Shown here: positions 22,789 to 33,624 of the stretch, one piece after another | How positions within the stretch are numbered: position 1 is the stretch's first letter | How the letters are laid out: every line of letters begins with the position of its first letter | DNA from: Panorpa germanica | Taxonomy: Eukaryota > Arthropoda > Insecta > Mecoptera > Panorpidae | Direction of reading: 5' to 3' | Assembly (NCBI GenBank): GCA_963678705.1 | Contig: OY783216.1 | Span: 10,540,001-10,604,000, forward strand | Length of the DNA stretch: 64,000 nt | Notes under the pieces: model-generated | Told to the model about the DNA's origin: nothing | Databases searched by the model: none | The model's input: only the letters and a program-made list of their open reading frames with translations | Translations under genes and position numbers: made by a program

Positions 22789-23471
22789 TGGGCTTGTGTC
22801 CTATGTCTTAATTTCTATATATTGATGAAGTGGGTTACTAGAACCTCAAATATTCAATTATTTTTTAATAACTCCTTATATGTTAAGAGATATTAATAAT
22901 TAAAAAAATCATTTTGTCTCTTGAATTATTAAAGGGATTCAACGTTGTACAACATTCCAAATGCAAGTGATCTCACAACAGCTAGTTGCTATCTCTTTAA
23001 TACAACAGCGTAAAAGAGACATACTATTGACAGAACTCTGACAAGTTTACAGGTTACCAACCTTACAGCTCATAAATCTCTGCTATATGTATTTATATAT
23101 CAAAATATTAAATATTATTTACAGCTATTTCAAGGAACAATAAAATTTCAATATTATGTCTGCCGTAACAGGGTTAAATAAAATAAAAACCTATTATTCT
23201 TTGACTTGATTTGATTATTTCGACTACCAGCAGCTACAAAACATTACTACAGCAGTGACCTACTCAACAAATAACTGACGTATAAATGCATTTCACGTCA
23301 TACAAATGGTACACATTTCTAGCGCTAAAACTACAATTCAAACCTTTAATTGCTATATCTCCGTCAACATTTATATATTTAATGAAATAGACACACTAAT
23401 ACACATTTATTAACATCAATTTCAATCAACTATTGAAAAATCGACTACTATAAAATGATAGTACAAGCCCA
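22789..23471 (+). mobile_element. TIR element, TGGGCTTGT family, copy 1
   Basis: Bounded by AATGGGCTTGT and ACAAGCCCATT as inverted termini. The interior matches 40991-41574 (inverted) and, with a deletion, 32736-33068: GGTTACTAGAACCTCAAAT, CTATATCTCCGTCAACATTT and AACATCAATTTCAATCAAC are shared. There is no transposase frame, so this is non-autonomous. Superfamily unassigned, because the flanks show no clear duplication in this copy. Confidence 0.8.
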
Positions 23472-23479
23472 TTACAAAT

Positions 23480-24370
23480 TTTATATCTGAGTTATTAAAA
23501 CTTGAGTTACATTAAAAACTGGAGCAAACAATTTAGTGACCCTTAACAAAACTAATGATATGATAATACAAAATGTAAATTACAACTTTCCAATTTGCAT
23601 AAACATAACTAATTTACATGCGCATATTATGTTTGATGTTATTTTTGCTATTTGTTTTATTTAAAGTTCTTTTCATTTTTATGGTTATATTTCATGTTCT
23701 GCAATAAAACAAATTACTCTAAGTGATTAAATATAAACTTTTAAAATTAAAAAAAAAGCATTTGTTAAAAATGCTCCAGAGCTCCAAACAAACTACCAAA
23801 TTAATTTACAGGATAAAACAGTGGGACAACGGGACAGCAGGACAGCAGGACCTTGCAACATTAATTTTATTTTCATGTATCCGGCGAGGATCAACCCAGT
23901 CCTGGAATATGTGATATACGAGTATATCATTGAAGAGAAAATGCGATACAAAATGTGAAAATGCACTGCATAAGGAAAAACTATGGCGCCATATGAAAAA
24001 TATATAATTTTATTTTTAAAAATGAAAAACGGAAAACAAAAAAAATGACTGAAGACATATAGTGAGTTAGTTAGTTACTTCATCATGAAGCGATTTGTGT
24101 TCACAAATATGTTTCATATAAATGTGCAGGATGATGTCAAAGGAAATGGCTGAAGAACTGCAGCTAATGCACTATTGTCGTCGAAACTGAAATAAAAACG
24201 TATTATTTAAAGGATTGCAGACCACTTTGCTATGTTTAAGTTGATATTTGTTTAAAACAGCAACGCATATTGGGAATAGCAATCGCAATTTGGTAACGTA
24301 AGATGTTGTAATGCTTGAGTGTGTTAACATGCGTTGTAATGCCTCGTACAGACTAGTGCGACATAAACAT
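23480..24370. other. No gene recognised
   Basis: A/T-rich; includes GGGACAACGGGACAGCAGGACAGCAGGACC-like short repeats around 23822-23850. Confidence 0.45.
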
Positions 24371-24386
24371 GCGACACTAATAAAAC

Positions 24387-25147
24387 CCTTTGGTCCTCCG
24401 CACATGAGGCGACTGATTGCAAACTTATCAAGCCGTGTTTCCTGACTCTATAGAATTTTTAACGATAGCATAATAGGAGATTTTATTGTGTCGTATTTGT
24501 GTATGTATGTATATATATAAATACTTTTGAATAGTGTTTGTGCTCATCTCTGTTCATGATGTCACCAGCAAAAGCATGGAACCACATGCAATCAAGCATT
24601 CCCTGCGACCGAGAAACATAATCCCGCAAAATGTGCTCAAAACCAGTTTAGTTTCGTTCGTGCCGAGTGTTTTCTTTCACTCGTATACACGTTCGTTCTC
24701 TCACTAACAACACAGTTCCATTCTCATTCGGTTCGGGCAGATTCGGGGTTAAGGTATAAGAATGAGAGAAAACACACGGCACGAACGAAACTAAACTGGT
24801 TTTGAGTACGTTTTCAGCGAGTCTGTTTCTCGTTCGCAGGGTATGGTTGGTTGCATGATTTTGATGGTGACATCAAGAGCAGAGATGTGCACAAATACTA
24901 TGAAAGTGTTTAAATATATACATACATACAACTACGACACAACAAAATCCCCTATTTTGTTATTGTTAAAAATCCTATAGGGTCACTAAACACGACTCGA
25001 CTACCAGTTTAGTTTCGTTCGTGCCGTGTGTGTTCGCTCACTCGTATACACGTTCGTTCACTCACTAACAACACAGTTCCATTCTCATTCGGTTCAGGCA
25101 GATTCGGGGCTAAGGTTTACAATCAGTTACCTCATGTGCGGAGGACC
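24387..25147. mobile_element. Foldback TIR element (CCGCACATG family)
   Basis: Left terminus GGTCCTCCGCACATGAGG pairs with right terminus CCTCATGTGCGGAGGACC, and TAATAAAAC lies directly on both sides (24378-24386 and 25148-25156), consistent with an 8- or 9-bp target duplication. Inner arms are also inverted: CCAGTTTAGTTTCGTTCGTG appears at both 24639 and 25003 with an inverted CACGAACGAAACTAAACTGG at 24781, so the interior was duplicated and inverted. Probably hAT-derived; no coding frame. Confidence 0.8.
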
Positions 25148-25159
25148 TAATAAAACTCT

Positions 25160-26640
25160 TCTCTCATCTAAAAAAATTAGGGTTCTATGATCTCGAATAA
25201 AAGTGTCGAGTACCTATCCAGTCCCCAGTATAATCTCATTGTGCGTTGACTTTTTTTTTGTGGTTGTGTTTAGTAAATAAATAAAAATAATTGAAAATGG
25301 TGTTTAAATGGACCAATGAAATATAACTGAATAATAGACCCTTGTCAAATCGTGTTTTAAGTGTAATCACAAGTTAGCAGCGATCTTGTTAAATAACTGA
25401 GTTTTATTACTTTAATTTTTTCTAAAGCAAGTCGAAGGAATTCGTTCGAAATATGAAAGCTTCCAACGTATCAAGTTGCATGTCGCACTAGTGTGGACGT
25501 GTTGTACAACTTCTTACAACAAATCTTGGATGTCGCATGTTTAACTTAAGACACGTATGTCTACGCACCTTAATAGACAGCGTTGCCTTATTTCACAAGA
25601 GAATGATTGTATTTAGTCTTCATAAAAGCTTACGAAACCAGTAAGTAACGTTTGTATTTAATAACAAATAACCAATACTTTTGAAAATAAATTCGGCCTT
25701 CGTATAAAGCGGACTCATATAACGCAGTTTCAATATAATACATGTGAAACCTAACTTCCGCGTTATACGAGTTCCAGCTGTATGAGTGTGTTTGTGTTCA
25801 ATATGTATGATGCGCACCCCCTGACCCCTCTCCCGAGTCCGACCTTATAGTCATGAATGTTGTATTATACTAGTACTGGTATTCTAAGTCTGCCTCCGAG
25901 ATATTTTAAAAGACTATCACGTAAACCTCTAACGTACGCCGTTGAAAATAAAATAAAAGGAAAAACCAAATAATTCAAAAGGAAATAAAAAAATAAATAT
26001 AAAGGATATACGACATGAATAAAAGTGCATGCAGCCGGTTTCATGACAGGCGCTACCAGACAGGACCACGTCCTACCTCTCCTTTGAACCCCTTTCTTTT
26101 TGTTAACTATAATGAGGAGGGTGATGGAGGAGGGGGTAATGAAGTTAGATCCGTTATACTAAACTTGTCAATTTAAATTGATATAAAAACTCATTGAGAT
26201 GGAGAGAGAGGTGGGGTGTTATTTTACATGTCACCTTACATAAATATTTATAGAAGAAAAACGGAAAATACTTTGAAAAGGACTTTGTAGTATTTTAGAG
26301 CAAATATTTAATGAATTTAATTATCTATTGTTCTACGTTCTTTGAAATAAGGCTAATTATAATACATAACTAACTTCCGTGACTTCCGGTTTAGGGAATC
26401 AGGCAAAACCTAAAATAAAGTCTTTTTCAAACTATATGCATTGGTACCACTAAGATCATGTATGTTATACTTCTTTAACTACACTAATTTATTATATTTT
26501 CACATTTTTTTTTAACTGGTTAAAACTTATAAAAATCGATTTTGTTTTTTTCTGCTGCTTATGCCAAAACTAACAATTGTTCAATGACATTAGGTTTTTT
26601 TCTATTTAACTATTGGAATTTAGGTACTATCAACCTAATG
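25160..26640. other. No gene recognised
   Basis: Near 24350 and 25480-25530 partly inverted CTAGTGCGACAT/ATGTCGCACTAGTG motifs flank the foldback element and may be termini of an older host element. A short MVFKWTNEI frame at 25295 stops at once. The stretch 26020-26220 is G/C-richer but has no credible exon. Confidence 0.4.
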
Positions 26641-26689
26641 TAAAACGTTTTAAAATAGTTCAACTCGCTAACATATATAAAAATGGACC

Positions 26690-26980
26690 ATCAGAAAATA
26701 AGTGACTTTAAGAATTTTTTTTGTCAACTTTAAAGCGGTAGTCAGGTAATACTGCCGACGAGACGGGTCTGGGAGTATTGATGACAGATTTTTAACGAAA
26801 TTGTCTTACATATACGTAAAAATCAGCCATCAGAAAATAAGTGAGATGAGTAGCAATTTTACGAAACTTGGTTACATGATACCTAGAAAATGCCTTCTTG
26901 GTCAAGTTAGCAGTCATACGATCATTGTACATACTAACGCTACTCAATCTTACACGTTTCGTTTATCAGAAAATAAGTGA
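26690..26980 (+). repeat. 16-bp motif repeated three times at about 137-bp spacing
   Basis: ATCAGAAAATAAGTGA occurs exactly at 26690-26705, 26829-26844 and 26965-26980. Sequence before the first two copies is also related (ACATATATAAAAATGG and ACATATACGTAAAAATC). The rest of each unit has diverged. Either a decayed tandem array or an array of binding sites. Confidence 0.7.
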
Positions 26981-27189
26981 TGTCTGGTGACTCTAAAATC
27001 TTGGACTATTAGGTAAATTTTGTCTTAATATTGTATTTATTATAATAACTATGTGCCTTTCAGCTTTACAATCTACAGTATTATATTTCTTAGCACAATT
27101 TATTCATGTAAACCCTAAAATTTAACCTAAAACCGGCCTGGGTCGGTGATGGCATCTAGACAAGATGGAGTCTACAATTTCGTTAGGTA

Positions 27190-27490
27190 ACAAATTGCCG
27201 AATTCCATTCTTTGCTAACAAATTAATTGGTCGGTATTTGTATTGGGAACAAGTCTATGGGCACTCGTCTCTGTAGTTAGCGTCCTTGTCAATTTTAGTA
27301 AACTGGTAGCAAGTGAATTCGGATGAATTTGTAGTTGTTTTCGGTATTTTCTGCTTCGTATGGGTAGAAAATCTCTTCCTGATGATATGTGAAGATCATT
27401 TCTAATAGTTGTATTTCTGATTAAACACATATTTGATTGGAATCTTTCAAATATGTCAATATTGGATTTACTGATAATTATCGACGTTAT
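27190..27490 (-). pseudogene. Jockey-type LINE fragment, extreme C-terminus of ORF2
   Basis: The minus strand reads SNIDIFERFQSN, RNTTIRNDLHI and RKYRKQLQIHPNSLATSLL. The series QRFQSK, then N-TI-NDL-I, then Y-RL-HPN-LA--LL is typical of the last 80 residues of Jockey-group reverse transcriptases in insects. The middle APWYV segment is deleted, and no RT core remains. A 5'-truncated, decayed copy. Confidence 0.7.
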
Positions 27491-27499
27491 GCAAGCTTA

Positions 27500-28262
27500 A
27501 TTTAAGTGCTAGTGCGTCCGAGGCTATATAGTAACCGCCGGAAGAAAACGACCACGTGGATGATGCAAAGTTTGGTGATAATTTAAAAGAAGTTGCCTTA
27601 GACGCATGCGATGAAAATACATAATATGAAAACAACAGTTTTTAACAAAAACATAAAGAGAATCAAACACTTTAAAATATTAAATAAAATAACTTGTTGA
27701 TGAACTCATTTTTATCTTCATAAGATGACAATACTGACAATATCATCAAGAAACAAGGAAGATATATTTCTATTCTTATTTTCTTATTTTCTAGCATAAA
27801 TATATTCATAACATTTTTGTTCCCATTACAGATACATTGTACAGTGTGTTGCAGATGTTCGTACTGACTGCAATGTACAGCAGCACATAATGTAACACAG
27901 TCTCACACATGAGAACATGATCTTCGTATAATTCATAATAACGTGACGTGAAAATATCAAAGGTTCTTTATCAGACACACATACATACATGAACTTGAAG
28001 TGAAACGAACAGACTGCACACGGCTGCACGGTTTTCACATTTCCCAATTTTCTTTCTTTACTGTTAGCGAGCTTTACAGTAATCGATAATCAAACATGTT
28101 TCAATTACGTGAAAATTATTACATTAGTTATGTAGCTTTCACCTGTTTCCAGCATGGTAATTAGTGTTTGTTTAACGTGCTATTATCCTATGTAAATGTT
28201 TATCAATTGATTTGTGATAGATAACGTGTAATATATTCCGACATGCGCGCTATTATACTAAA
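27500..28262. other. No gene recognised
   Basis: A/T-rich; the minus-strand 73-codon frame at 27826 shows no recognisable domain. Confidence 0.45.
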
Positions 28263-28266
28263 TATA

Positions 28267-29067
28267 CAGGGTGCGGCAGCAAAACCTCCTTTTTTAAAAA
28301 GCGCGCCATCATGCGTTGGAACAGTGAGGAGCGTGCGTTTGCCGTTGAGGCTTACTTTTTGAGCGGATGTTCTGTGATCGCAATTCAGCGCGCCTTTCGG
28401 AATCGCTTTAATTTAGCCCCGTTGGCCCCTGTCCCGGACCGGAAATCAATTGTTACGTGGGTCACTACGTTCAGATAAACGCAAGTGCGACAAGACGAAG
28501 AACTGGAGTCCCTCGGCCCATTACATCACCTGAGAGCATTGAGGCAGTGAGAGCTTCAATTATGAGATCACCACGGCGTTCCTGAGTCGCTATTGTTCCT
28601 GAGGAAGTCGTTCTTAAGAACGCTATTGTTTTTTTTAGTGATGAAGCCCATTTTCATTTGTGTGGATCTGTCAACAAACAAAACATGAGGGAACATTTCC
28701 CACAGCGCTTCACCTCAATTAAGGGGCGATTTGATGTGGCTGGCACGCTCTTCCGATTTGGCCACTTGTGATTTTTTCCTATGAGATTTTTTTGAAATCT
28801 CGTGTTTATGTAACCGTAGAAGATTTGAAGTACAATATTCAGGAAGATCATAACGCCTGCTATACTGGCACGAGTCATGACAAACGCCAGAAATCGGTTT
28901 ACTCAGTGTATGGAGAATGGGGGACGTCACCTCTCTGATTTGATCTTCAAAACTAACTAAAACAAAACTTTATGTACGTGCCTACATTATAAAAAACAAA
29001 AACAAAAATTCTGATTCATACAGTTTTATTAAATTTTGAAAAAAGGAGGTTATGCTGCCGCACCCTG
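28267..29067 (+). mobile_element. Dead Tc1/mariner-type element
   Basis: 801 bp with inverted termini CAGGGTGCGGCAGCAAAACC and, at the right, the complement of CAGGGTGCGGCAGCATAACC, followed on both ends by CTCC and a T run. It is flanked by TA on each side (28265-28266 and 29068-29069), the Tc1/mariner target. It encloses a deleted, frameshifted transposase. It is too short for a full gene, which normally needs about 1.2 kb or more. Confidence 0.92.
28311..28963 (+). pseudogene. Mariner-like transposase remnant
   Basis: Starts at an ATG with MRWNSEERAFAVEAYFLSG and FNLAPLAPVPDRKSIVTWV, the helix-turn-helix region known as DUF4817 in insect transposases; a stop follows in the TFR* codons near 28476. 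Catalytic-domain pieces remain out of frame: FFSDEAHFHLCGSVNKQN (second acidic residue), a shortened LATCDFFL (third acidic residue), EDLKYNIQE, then after a frameshift ILARVMTNARNRFTQCMEN. Large deletions remove the middle. It cannot make an active enzyme. Confidence 0.88.
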
Positions 29068-29516
29068 TAGTTGTATGCAGGATTAAAAAAGTTTATTTAT
29101 CAAATTATAACAGTAAACACGTCTTTATAGGAATAGAACGATTCAAAGATCGCTAGGTTTTAATCGTTAATTCAGATTACAGAAAACTCTTATACTAAAC
29201 AATTGTTATTAACGAAATAAATCCAATAGTTATGTATATACATGGTTAAATTTAGTCTGACCTACATTAAGGAGGTATAGGACGTAAACGTAAATGATGA
29301 AAACGTCGTGAAATTTGGAGGGTCGATACAAATAGTTAAAATACATGCAGTCTCAAAATTTTAGAGACCTAGGGTTCATAGTTTTCTTTTTCTACGTGAT
29401 TAAAAATAGTCAGTTTTCATACAAATCATAATTTTTAGCTCAATTTCACCACATAATATAACTTTTAACTATAAAAAAATTGTGACATTGTGGCTTTCAA
29501 AAACTAGGTGTATATA

Positions 29517-30063
29517 TTTTTTTTTTTATATTTATTTTCTTCTTTGCCTTGACTTTCTTTCGTCATAGCTACCATTAAATAATTTTTTAACATCTTTTAT
29601 AATTTATAATTCAATTTTACACATTTCTAAATATTTCAATAATTCACTAATTAATTTTGAATCACTTAACAAAATTTTAGTATTAACAGGAAAAGTTTTA
29701 ATCACATCTAATATACCACTATTCAATTTTGATCTTTCTAAACTATAATTTATGCATTCAAATATAATATGATCCAAAGTTCCTTCTTCACCACATTGAC
29801 ATCTATCGTCAGATTTAATATTAATTTTGTACAGATGAGCTGGAGTTTTGCAATGATTACTTTTGATTCTGATTATAGTTGATATAATTTTGCGGGACTC
29901 ATTTCTAAACCATCTCTTCTTACTTAAATTTGGATGCAACATATAATAATCTCTTCCTTTTAACTGACTTTTGTTAATGAAATCTGTGTTTCTTAAATTG
30001 AAGTTAAATTTTTTGATTATATAGATATTTGATTAAATATATAAATTAAATATTATATATTAT
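29517..30063 (-). mobile_element. 5'-truncated I-like LINE copy
   Basis: A 547-bp minus-strand insertion: the T run at the left is the complement of the A tail and the right edge is the truncated 5' end. ACTAGGTGTATATA is duplicated exactly at 29503-29516 and 30064-30077. It is related to, but not the same family as, the 1.7-7.5 kb element. Confidence 0.92.
29604..30042 (-). pseudogene. C-terminal end of an I-like ORF2
   Basis: An open minus-strand frame begins at the truncation point (about 30042), runs through NLRNTDFINKSQLKGRDYY and continues in frame through the ATG at 29942 to the stop at 29604. It carries KTPAHLYKINIK and the zinc motif CQCGEEGTLDHIIFEC, matching CRCGEEGSLDHIILGC of the intact element (residues 1179-1194). 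Only the region after RNase H is present. The methionine at 29942 is internal and not a start. No internal stop, so the insertion is fairly young. Confidence 0.85.
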
Positions 30064-30569
30064 ACTAGGTGTATATAAAAGAATCTTTTCTGTAACTATT
30101 GCAAAAAGAAAATTATCAAAAGGATACCTATATACGAAAGTATTTAAATAAAACCAGTAAGAAACAGTAAATGTGCGGGAAATTTGAGCGGGAAATTCAA
30201 AATCTCAATAAATATTATATAAAATATAACAATTTATTTGTCAAAGAACCAAATCACGCAAGCGTTAAAACACGTAAATTTACTGCGTTGCCAAATTTAT
30301 TATTCCTTTTTTAAAATATTTAATTTGAATTTAAATTGAATTAATATTAATTATAGGTAATTTTTAATTTATTAAACTATTATATGCATAAAAAAATCAT
30401 TTTAACAAGCAAAAAGTAGTTCAATGATACAGTTTTCAAAGATACAGTCCCAATATTTGCTCGTCCCTCATGTACTTCGTATTTTGCATTTCGTATTACC
30501 GAGAGATAAACTTTTTCCATTGACGGTACGTCCTGTACCTCCTTAAATTAAATTTTGACAACAACTAAC

Positions 30570-30621
30570 CCCCGAAAATAAAGTTCTTGTTCAGGATCGA
30601 ACCCGAAGACACCCGAAGACA
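30570..30621 (-). mobile_element. SINE fragment
   Basis: The complement GTCTTCGGGTTCGATCCTGA matches the B-box region of the SINE at 41881-41900. The A-box half is missing. Confidence 0.6.
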
Positions 30622-30624
30622 ATC

Positions 30625-31230
30625 ATATTAAAAATCTAATCGAAAAAACCATATACATAATAACATAATTTTAAATAAACGAAGGATATCGCAAGAAGGA
30701 TACGCCCTTGTTTACGTGTGTGTGACATGTTTATCTTCATGAGGTGTTGTTCCTGTATCCCGTTAGTAGCTAACTAGGATAGTTACCATGCGAAGTTTCA
30801 AACTTCGCATCTACTTTATCGCAGCATTCCTGTCAATCAATCCTTTTATCCTGTCATTTATTTAAGTCACCGTGACAATGAAGAATGGATCAATAAACGA
30901 ATAACCTATATATTTTTTAAATATTTTAGATTTTCACAGTAGTGTAATTAATCATGGACACAGTAGAAGATAAAACCATTATCCTGCTTTGGCTAAACCA
31001 TCCATTTACTCATAATACTGTAATGCATCCATGTGTGACATTTAATTTTATTATGATTGATTATCAGTGATGGGATAAGCGATGTCATCAGGATCTGCAT
31101 ACGTATAGGAGGACGATAGACACATTCGAAACTTGTTGTAATGAGTATATTAAATTTCAGGGCTGTGTTCTAGTCATACAGATATAAGAATAGAATATGC
31201 GCGAAGGGTACAGCCGCGTGTTAGAGGAAG
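30625..31230. other. No gene recognised
   Basis: A/T-rich single-copy-looking sequence; nothing diagnostic. Confidence 0.45.
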
Positions 31231-31234
31231 TGAC

Positions 31235-31408
31235 AAAGGCAAAGAGAGAGATAGCTGCCGAGAGTCCTATCTGTCTCTTTCTAGCCGAACCGCTGTTATT
31301 GGGTTGGCTGATTAGCGGTGAGGTAGAGGCTAAGCAAGCAAGCAGATGCAGTGCTCGGCTAGAAAGAGACTCAGAGAACACTCGTCAGCTATCTTTCTCT
31401 TTGCCTTT
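31235..31408. repeat. Imperfect foldback, G/C-richer
   Basis: AAAGGCAAAGAGAGAGATAG at the left pairs with the complement of AAAGGCAAAGAGAAAGATAG at the right; inside, GTCTCTTTCTAGCCGA pairs with TCGGCTAGAAAGAGAC. Arms are about 65 bp with a loop of roughly 45 bp. An 80-codon plus frame spans the structure, but the symmetry explains both strands being open. Could be a foldback MITE or a transcribed hairpin. Confidence 0.75.
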
Positions 31409-31481
31409 ATTGCAGTATTCAGTCTCTTCCGTACTCTAATCTTACACCTCTATGGTTCTAATACTATAAATATGTATATAA

Positions 31482-32134
31482 TAGGGCTTCTGTAAACCCG
31501 GGGTTTCAATACCCGACGGATCCGAGTCCAATAATTTATAAACCCCGACGGATCCGGGTCCAGAAATCAGAAAAATATAAAAAAACATCTAAATTTTCAA
31601 GTAGCAATCACAATTCATTTACTTTTGCGTTATCGAAATCTAATTATATACGCAAGTTTGAAGAAACTTCTAGATTAGTTAATGCTAAACAATAATTAAA
31701 AAAATACAAGTTACACATGAAACACTTAATACTATAATTACAATATAATAGAATGATTGAATCCAATGAACTGTTTACTTGCATCTCAAGAAATTCTTTT
31801 CATTTAAATAGCTACTTAAATTACTTTAATCCTGTTAGTTCTTTCTTTTTATTAGTCTCGTGTCTGGTGGTCGTCTCGACATCATAATAGGACTATCCTT
31901 TTTAATATATAATACTTTATCTTAACTCTTTACTAAACTTAATGATTTATTTGTTTATTAACGGTAATATCATATTAAAGAAATATTTTAAATTTTTGAG
32001 CTGTGTATTTCGAGCGACGCGTATTTGGTTTTATTTAATTTTGCATTTACACCAGCAAAAGCATTCCCGGGTTTGTGTTTATTGCCAATACCCGACGGAT
32101 TCGGGTCCGGGTCGAGTCGGGTCCAGAAACCCTA
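31482..32134 (-). mobile_element. hAT element, CCGGGT family, copy 1
   Basis: Starts TAGGGCTTCTGTAAACCCGG and ends CCAGAAACCCTA. Flanks GTATATAA and ATACACAA agree at 5 of 8 positions with only transitions, a plausible decayed 8-bp duplication. Interior blocks (ACGACCACCAGACACG-like, AAGTTTAGTAAAG-like) recur inverted at 38332-38680 and 58841-59275. No full transposase; minus-strand traces SSYLNEKKF-like are visible by comparison with 59215. Confidence 0.82.
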
Positions 32135-32139
32135 ATACA

Positions 32140-32730
32140 CAATTTACTTTAGACTGGTCCCTTACTGTAGATCCCAGACTGCGAATGATGATTCAACGAA
32201 GGCGATGATAGTCGTCTCTCGCACCTATTCTGTTCCAGTGTGAAACCGTCCATATTTTATGAATTCTAGAAGGTTCTCAGCTATGATGGCTCGACGTATG
32301 GCATCTTAATTCTACCTATATAAGATACAGAGATGTTAATTGCATTATTAATAATATAATAGAGCAATTAGTTAGATTTGTACCCTACATATGATACCCT
32401 TGTTCCCTCAGGAGCTTGCTCTTCATTTTAACACTGTATGTGTAAGTTTGAAGCCACGCAACGTCGCAGACAAAACCTCAAAGCTGGAATAAGTCCTTTG
32501 AAGAGCGTGAAACGACAATGCGTTACGCGTTAGAACAATAGAGTACATAACAATAGCGCTGATTATAATAACCTGTGTCACATGACATTGAAGTCACCTG
32601 ATAACACAATCTAAATAACTGAATTCTATAGATTGTAAGTGACATTGAACTATTGTATGATTAATTTAAAGGTAGTCATTGAAGGCTAGATCGTAGGATC
32701 GGAATAATGGGTATATATATGACTTAAACT
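32140..32730. other. No gene recognised
   Basis: Ordinary A/T-rich sequence without repeat termini or credible exons. Confidence 0.45.
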
Positions 32731-32735
32731 TTGAA

Positions 32736-33068
32736 TGGGCTTGTGTATCCTATGTCTTAATTTCTATAAAAGTGTACTATATATTGATAAAGTGGGTTAC
32801 TAGAACCTCAAATGTTCAATTATTTTTTAATAACTCCTTATATGTTAGGAGATATTAACAATTAAAAAAGTCCGAATAGTACAGAAATGTTACATCATAA
32901 ATATGGCCGACATCTGTAGTGCTAAAAGCACAATTCGTATTTTTAATTGCTATATCTCCGTCAACATTTAGATATTTAATAAAATGAAAACGCCAATACA
33001 CATTTATTAACATCAATTTCAATCAACAATTGAAAAATCGACCACTGAAAAATGAGAACACAAGCGCA
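32736..33068 (+). mobile_element. TGGGCTTGT-family element, internally deleted copy
   Basis: AATGGGCTTGTG at the left, CACAAGCGCATT at the right. Both ends match 22789-23471 closely but about 350 bp of the interior is missing between AACAATTAAAAAAGTCC and the GCTAAAAGCAC region. Confidence 0.8.
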
Positions 33069-33474
33069 TTGTCTTAAGAATATTTCAATGAGGTTGACTC
33101 TTAGATAGTGATAGGGGAAGATGAAGGGTTCTCATTTTAACTACTTAGGGTAAAAGTAACTGACTTTTTACATAGTTTATTTAGTGAACTTTCGATAAAT
33201 ACGATACACATTATCAATCTATTAAGCGTTTGTTATTTTTCTATCGTTTTTTAAAACTCTTCGTTGACTGCCATTACTTGCAACTATTGGGGTATTACTG
33301 TTAATTCGAAATTACTCAATCCTTAATACTTCATTGCATTCCATAATGTTACAAATGGTGTTAAGATAGGTTTAGGTAGTAAATTAACACAGCTTTACTT
33401 CTAAAATGAAGTAATTAATAAAATAAAATAACTTTTTTTTATTTTAACCATACATGTTCTTTATTTTATATATT

Positions 33475-33618
33475 TTAACCAAAATTAACCAAAAGATTCT
33501 TATTTATAATAAACCAAACATATTATTATTATTTTTATATTTTTATATTAATATAATAATAATAATAATATGTTTGGTTTATTATAAAAATAGAATGTTT
33601 TGGTTAATTTTTGGTTTA
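33475..33618. repeat. A/T-rich palindrome
   Basis: Left TTAACCAAAATTAACCAAAA and TAATAAACCAAACATATTAT pair with the complementary right arm ending TTTTGGTTAATTTTTGGTTTA. Arms are about 62 bp around a loop of about 20 bp. The 70-codon frame over it is a by-product. Confidence 0.85.
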
Positions 33619-33624
33619 GTGACC

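Larger units (their letters stand above)
29271..30542. mobile_element. TTAA-flanked TIR element with LINE inside
   Basis: Termini GGAGGTATAGGACGTA and the complement of GGAGGTACAGGACGTA are inverted with one mismatch, and each is preceded outside by TTAA (29267-29270 and 30543-30546). TTAA duplication suggests piggyBac or another TTAA-targeting group, though the GGAGG terminus is not the usual CC start. Without the LINE at 29517-30063 and its duplication it would be about 710 bp. No transposase frame. Confidence 0.75.

Noticed and set aside
25295..25325. Start of a second MADF/SANT-like protein (MVFKWTNEI)
   Set aside because: Stops after nine codons and nothing recognisable follows in any frame.
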